Assembly (NCBI GenBank): GCA_024449915.1
Contig: JAMZAV010000317.1
Coordinates: 937,501-1,001,500, forward strand
DNA length: 64,000 nucleotides
Reading direction: 5' to 3'
Source of the DNA: Sweltsa coloradensis
Taxonomy: Eukaryota > Arthropoda > Insecta > Plecoptera > Chloroperlidae
The notes beneath the pieces were generated by a model. That model did not search any database. It saw nothing but the letters and a program-made list of their open reading frames with translations, and was not told the origin of the DNA. The first letter of the stretch is position 1. Every line of letters starts with the position of its first letter. Shown in pieces: positions 59,340 through 64,000 of the stretch. The position numbers and the translations under genes are program-made.

Positions 59340-59775
59340 GTGTGGCTCGTTGGTCTTGTGGTTAGCGTATCTGCTTCCAATGCAGAAGGTCCAGGGTTCG
59401 ATTCCCGCTAAAGTCAGAAGTTTTTTAACTTCTGATTTGGACTTAAGTCCATCAGTTCCTGTCTTAGGAGTTTGTAAACGGTGACTTTGGAGCCGTCCCA
59501 GCAACGAAGCACATAATAAATTTCAGAGTTGTTCTGAATCGGCCTTGTTGATTCTGGCGTTGATTCGCGGGTGTTCGCACTGTCCATACCACTGATTGCT
59601 ATATTTCCTATTAAAAATATTGATCTTTGGTTGGTTATCGCTCACCTCGTCGATTGCGTCGGGGCCTGCAGGGTTAGCTTGGTCGCTTTAATGTAAAGGC
59701 CCCCACTGAAAATCAGTTATGTAACTGAGTGGGTGGACTCTAAATAAAATTTATTTATTTATTTATTATTTATTA
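59340..59775 (+). mobile_element. SINE with tRNA-Gly-like head
   Basis: The head GGCTCGTTGGTCTTGTGGTT, then AGCGTATCTGCTTCCAATGC and AGGGTTCGATTCCC, has good A and B boxes and an anticodon loop CTTCCAA (TCC, Gly-like). An unrelated body of about 270 bases follows. The tail is CCACTGAAAATCAGTTATGT, GAGTGGGTGGACTCTAAATA and ATTTATTTATTTATT repeats. A tail-only copy is at 45853. Confidence 0.7.
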
Positions 59776-59847
59776 CTCATTCATGGCTCATTACAAAATA
59801 ATGTTCCTCGTTGTCTCGAGTATGCAACCAATGACCACATTATGACA

Positions 59848-60612
59848 CGAAAACGCCAAAAAGTCGTTGTTAAACAGTAAGCAAATCTTGTGTTGAGTAC
59901 CCAGGAACATTTGCATTTAGTTAATTTTATTTTACAGGTATAGGCGCTCCACGCTAAGAAAGGAGTTGCGCGCGCTTTTAACGGGTGAATTGTAGCCATT
60001 CAGCAGGCTCCAATTTAAAATAACGATCGCTGATTGGCCCGTCGAAAGCGCGCGCATCTCCTTTCTTAGCGTGGAGCGCCTATATAAAATGATATGCCAG
60101 TTATGCCAGTTTACCAATAAGACTCATTTATCACTCTTGTCTCCTTATCACCTTTTCACCAGTTTTGTATTTTATAACCTCAGTTTTTTCTCCATTCATC
60201 TTGGACTTTCAGCCGTTTTATATATTTATAGTTTTGTTATTCAAGTTTTTCTTGTTGTATACTGTTGTGAAATTTTAATTTTATAGGACTAGTTCATTAT
60301 ATATATAATGTTTTGTTTATCGTTTTTGTACGGTTTTAAATTGTATTCTTAATTGTTTAGTTTTAGTCACTTGTGGGTTATTACCTGTTGTAAGTGATCA
60401 ATAAATATAGGGGTTTGAGTTTAGTAAATACATGGGCGGGTCAACTGTATGGTCATAATGCGCCACTCTAGCCTATATGATAGGCTATAGGGAGGAAATA
60501 CACATTCTGTCTAAATCCAGCCGTAGGTAGGGGGAGGAAAGGGAATGTTCCCGGGTACTCAACACATGACTCGCTCAATCGTTTAACAAAGACTTTGCCG
60601 TTTTTCTAGTTA
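59848..60612. mobile_element. TIR element of the 7-kb family, interrupted by insertions
   Basis: Left end AACGCCAAAAAGTCGTTGTT (59848 on) and right end CGTTTAACAAAGACTTTGCC (60581-60600). The middle carries ACCCAGGAACATTTGCATTT and, near 60430, GGGCGGGTCAACTGTATGGT, as in 47.9-48.1 kb. Between these halves sits extra sequence (59939-60425) including a small palindromic MITE. Confidence 0.6.
59941..60082. mobile_element. Short palindromic MITE flanked by TA
   Basis: TAGGCGCTCCACGCTAAGAA with AGGAG at the left is inverted at the right (CTCCTTTCTTAGCGTGGAGC then GCCTA); GCGCGCGC blocks are also paired. TA flanks both ends (59939-59940, 60083-60084), as for Tc1/mariner-type insertion. About 142 bases; no coding capacity. 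Confidence 0.75.
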
Positions 60613-60744
60613 TGTGACAGTGTAAGTTAAAAAAAATGCAGTATTGTCATAACAATCTCTATTAATTTATTAAAAGTGCATTTTTTCTAGACTACTGATT
60701 ATTCATTAACGTTGAGAGAAAATTTAATTTTTTTGTTGTTCTAG

Positions 60745-61398
60745 GTTTTGGTTCCTGAAATTGTTTTTGGAGTCAGCCACAGGGATGTTAGTCCAAATAT
60801 CAACCCGCTCGGTTCCAAGAAGGTCAAAACCGGGACTCAGGTAAGCCAGCATGCGGAACACTTGACGTGCGCTCTAGGCTCAAAGTTTGATTTGACAGCA
60901 AGTTTGAAATGCAAACGTACACTCTAAAAAGGGATGACTGAAATTAGTCACCAAGTCAGAGATTTAGACGACGTTTTAAATACTTTTGCCTTTTTTTTTT
61001 ACACATTTGTTATTTATTTTAGTGTTACGCGACTGAACCTTTGCTTATAAAAATGTATGTGTAAGTTTTAAAACGTTTGTTTCTGACTAAATATATGACT
61101 GAAAATATACATTTCATCATATTAAACACCAAAAAATACACTTTTTAGAATATTAGTCACTTTAACATTTCAATCACCTAAAAATGACTGACACTGAATT
61201 GAACACTTTTCAAATTTAAACACTTGTTCACAGGTTGCCTCGGGGCAAAAACACCGTTGTTTGCAGTCGAGTGGGTTGTGCAGGCCTTGTGGTCAGTGGT
61301 CCTCGGGGTTGTGTTTGCGAAGGTTGGATACGTCAAAGTCCACTAGGTCTCCGCCTAGCGGAGGATCGTCTAACTCTCAACACGAGGGAGTAAGATGA
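60745..61398 (+). CDS. Tentative two exons of a cysteine-containing secreted protein
   Basis: Exon a, 60745-60840 (96 b, phase 0-0): acceptor TTTGTTGTTCTAG, donor GTAAGC, product starting VLVPEIVFGVSH and ending GSKKVKTGTQ. It has the same length and phase as the exon at 9296-9391, with shared V..P, N.NP, SK and final Q. Exon b, 61234-61398: acceptor CACTTGTTCACAG, product VASGQKHRCLQSSGLCRPCG onward, five cysteines, then a Ser-rich end and TGA. The first exon, expected to carry a signal peptide, was not found. All three frames of exon b are open for some 40 codons or more because it is GC-rich, so its frame rests on phase alone. Exon b could also have an internal donor and continue elsewhere. 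No function assigned. Confidence 0.35.
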
Positions 61399-62145
61399 GC
61401 CTCCGCTAGGTGGCGTAGATGTAGTTGACCTTGACATACGTGGCTGCGGCCTGCGATCCGTTGTGGGAAGTCACAACTATGTTTGTAACGGCTGTATTAT
61501 AAGTACATATAACCTTATAACATACAGAAGGCCTACCCGAGAAATTCCGTGTGCGATTTTTGAAATCGTTATCTTCTAAGTACGAGAACTGAGCTTTACC
61601 TATAGTGTTGAGTATTCTAAACACAATGCTCATAGTGTTAAATATTAGTAGACACGTGAAATGGAATTCGGCAAGTTCAATACACTATAAATAATTTGTT
61701 AACGCAAAACGAACCTTCAGTTTTCGTATGAGATGACCATGCAGACTCGAGAAACACATTTTCTTTGTACAATATATTCTGAGTTTGTACGAAACCGTCG
61801 TGTGTCTAATCAAACACGGCCAATTCTAGCTACTTTTGGTGTCTAAAAAATGTCACATTTATATGATTTAAATACCGATGAACCTATATGTGTTTAATTT
61901 AATTCACTAGAAGTGTTCAAACCGGTTATTCGTGACTGAAAAGTGATGCATCAAATAGTATTTAAGTGTGTACGAATTCGAAATCGCATCGCACGTATTT
62001 ATGTATTTTTGATGTTTTAAACGATGACACACGTCAGGGAGGACTACATTAAAATTCCAGTCATAGCAGACAAGAATATAAGTTTTTCCTGGATCACTTT
62101 CCAAAGCCAGTTATCAGATTGATACAAAATTAAGCACAGGTGTTT
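61399..62145. other. No feature seen
   Basis: AT-rich sequence between the tentative exons and the LINE. The region 61335-61410 contains an inverted CCGCCTAG/CTAGGTGG-like pair only. Confidence 0.35.
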
Positions 62146-62149
62146 TATT

Positions 62150-63955
62150 AATTTATAAACAGCCTAACAAAACTTTCATTCATAAGGGAAAACAAATATC
62201 AAAGCCAGAAGATATTGCTAACGCTTTCAGCAATTCATTTAAAGATAATTTCTCCATACCCACCAGTGACAAAGACATCCGCCCACCAACAAAGCTTGAT
62301 CAAAGTACTTTACCACTAAAAGATCTGTACTTCTCTCCTCAAGAAACTGTCATTAGTCTCCAAAGAATACGACCCAGCGCAGCCACTGGTCCTGATGGTA
62401 TTCCCGCTCGAATCCTCCAAAACTGTGCAGTTTCACTAGCTCCATCTCTGTCTGCGCTTTTCAACCACTCATTGAGTACCGGATCACTTCCCGAGCAATG
62501 GAAAACTGCAGACGTTGTGCCAGTATTTAAATCAGGCAAGCGGGAAGACACCGCCAATTATCGGCCAATATCGCTTACCTCGGTAGTTGGAAAAGCCCTC
62601 GAGTTCCTGGTGGCGAAGGCTGTTTTACGGCATTTGTATGAGGCAGGAGTAGTCAACCACAACCAGCATGGATTCTTACCGCGACGATCAACGACGACAA
62701 TGCTTACAAAAGTCATAGAAGAGTGGCAAAAACAACTAGACTCTCCACAGGTCAAGCAAATTGATGTTATATGTCTTGACTGGTCAAAAGCATTCGACCG
62801 TGTTCCACATAGAAGACTACTAGATAACTGGAAGGCTACCAGGTTAAAGGGAAGTTATTGCAATGGTTTCACTGTTACTTAAATGGGCGTACTCAAACGA
62901 CTGTCTTCGGTGGTGCCAGATCTGGTAAGATTAATGTGACATCAGGCATCCCTCAAGGTTCGTCAATTGGACCACTCCTATTTAATGTATTTATGTTTGA
63001 CATACCAAACACTGTCAAGTCTGACCTGGTACAGTATGCGGATGACAGTACACTTTACAGGCCAATCTATGGACCAGAAGATTGCACCATACTTCAAGAA
63101 GATTTGGCTAATTTGGAGGTATGGTGTAGCGTTAACCAAATGGACTTTAATGCTCTTAAAACAATAGTGATCCGCTTGGCACTAACTTCTGCCAAGATCG
63201 CAAGCAATTATTACTTGAATGGTAGGTTGCTTAAAACCTGTGACAGCGCAAAAGTCCTTGGGTTGACTATAGCTAGTAATCTCAAATGGAATGTCCATAC
63301 GACTAATATCTGTTCCCGTGCATCCCGGCAACTTGGATTTGTGTTTAGAAATCTCAAGTGCTGTAGCCCAAGAGTAAAGCGATCAGTTTACTTAGCGACT
63401 GTCCGTTCTCTCTTAACATATGCATGGCCGGCATGGAGTCCAAATAAGAGCAATTTGGCTAACCTGGAAGCAATGCAAAGCAGAGCGACAAAACACATTC
63501 TTGGGAAACGAAGTAAAGAGATTGGGCGCTCCGAGTCTCGACTTCTTGCATGTCACCTCCCATCGTTGACGGATTATGCTTACCAAGTGGACTTGATGTT
63601 CTTGCGGAAAATGTTTCATGGATCGGTTGACCTTGACCCCCTACAACGCTTGCGCATACGCCTCCAGCATCGTAGCCAAGTAACCTACTTGCAGCCACCC
63701 CTCGCACGCACTGCAGCTTACCAGAAATCATTCTACAGCAGAGCAGCCAATGAATGGAACAGATTGCCAACATCCCTTAAAACATTATCATCAAACCAAT
63801 TCCTGAACAAAATTCGAACATATATTCCTCCACGTGTCAACTGAAATTAACTTGTTTTGTGCAAGTGTGAGTGAGTGTGTGTGAGTGTGAGTGTGAGTGT
63901 GAGTGTGTGAATGTGTGTGTGTGCGTGTGAGTATGTGCGCGTGCGTGTCAATTGT
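62150..63955 (+). mobile_element. 5'-truncated Jockey/CR1-group LINE with (GTGTGA)n 3' end
   Basis: The reading frame starts in the RT domain and has one frameshift near 62845; the 3' UTR is a short GTGAGTGTGTGT repeat (63866-63945). The upstream endonuclease and ORF1 are missing, as in typical incomplete target-primed insertions. It is relatively young: over 1.6 kb there is only one frameshift and no premature stop apart from it. Confidence 0.85.
62165..63844 (+). pseudogene. LINE reverse transcriptase, frameshifted
   Basis: Frame 1 (to 62882): GPDGIPARILQNC, LPEQWKTADVVPVFKSGKRE, NYRPISLTSVVGKALE, QHGFLPRRSTTTML and DVICLDWSKAFDRVPHRRLL, the first catalytic Asp region. Frame 2 (from about 62846 to 63844): LLQWFHCYLNGRTQ, TSGIPQGSSIGPLLF, VQYADDSTLY (catalytic YADD), KVLGLTIASNLKWNVHT, the C-terminal FYSRAANEWNRLP and FLNKIRTYI. 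The apparent starts at 62472 and 62858 are internal, not initiation sites. The enzyme copies LINE RNA into DNA at a nicked target; this copy lacks the endonuclease and is broken. Confidence 0.9.
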
Positions 63956-64000
63956 ATTACTTTGTAAATATTTCATTCTATGTATTGTTAGTTGTTTTTA

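Overview
The window reads as insect nuclear DNA: AT-rich, intron-split and dense in transposable elements. The strongest lineage marker is a seven-exon insect-type odorant receptor (7tm_6 family) at 52.3-58.8 kb on the minus strand. A short interstitial block of the arthropod telomere repeat (TTAGG, read as CCTAA, near 4.67 kb) agrees. I cannot name the order or species. Almost none of the long open frames are genes. Real coding sequence sits in short exons that I placed by splice signals, phase and domain pattern.

Layout. 0.8-13 kb: minus-strand exons of secreted-protein type. The last three (Thr/Ala-rich mucin-like exon, then two exons forming a four-cysteine C-type lectin domain) chain in phase. 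Upstream lie a sushi-like exon (phase 1-1), a 96-bp exon and a signal-peptide exon. The last two join to each other in phase, but their link to the sushi exon is out of phase, so an exon is missing or there are two genes. Around them lie a 5S-rRNA-derived SINE, a tRNA-containing foldback, a hAT MITE with a perfect 8-bp target duplication, a TIR element, a heptamer satellite, a ~203-bp satellite built from exon plus SINE head, and nested inverted repeats.

13.5-23.5 kb: retroelement graveyard. It holds three copies of an R2/R4-type LINE with a restriction-like endonuclease, set among TAA repeats; a ZMYM1-like hAT nested inside one copy; and the end of a Penelope-like element with its GIY-YIG domain. 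23.9-24.5 kb is a 51-bp satellite.

27.3-33 kb: a small secreted-protein gene on the plus strand, with a TATA/initiator promoter, a noncoding first exon and three coding exons. 33-52 kb: mostly intergenic, with degraded LINEs, TAA microsatellites, a near-identical 291-bp tandem array carrying tRNA-like sequence, minisatellites, and a ~600-bp near-perfect palindrome at 44.4-45.0 kb. 52.3-58.8 kb: the odorant receptor, with one apparent frameshift and a partly duplicated exon. 60.7-61.4 kb: two tentative plus-strand exons, the first the same size and phase as the 96-bp exon at 9.3 kb. 62.15-63.95 kb: a 5'-truncated Jockey/CR1-group LINE.

The genes do not form a pathway that I can see. The common theme is secreted or surface proteins (lectin/mucin, small secreted protein, chemoreceptor) among repeats that have copied pieces of neighbouring exons.
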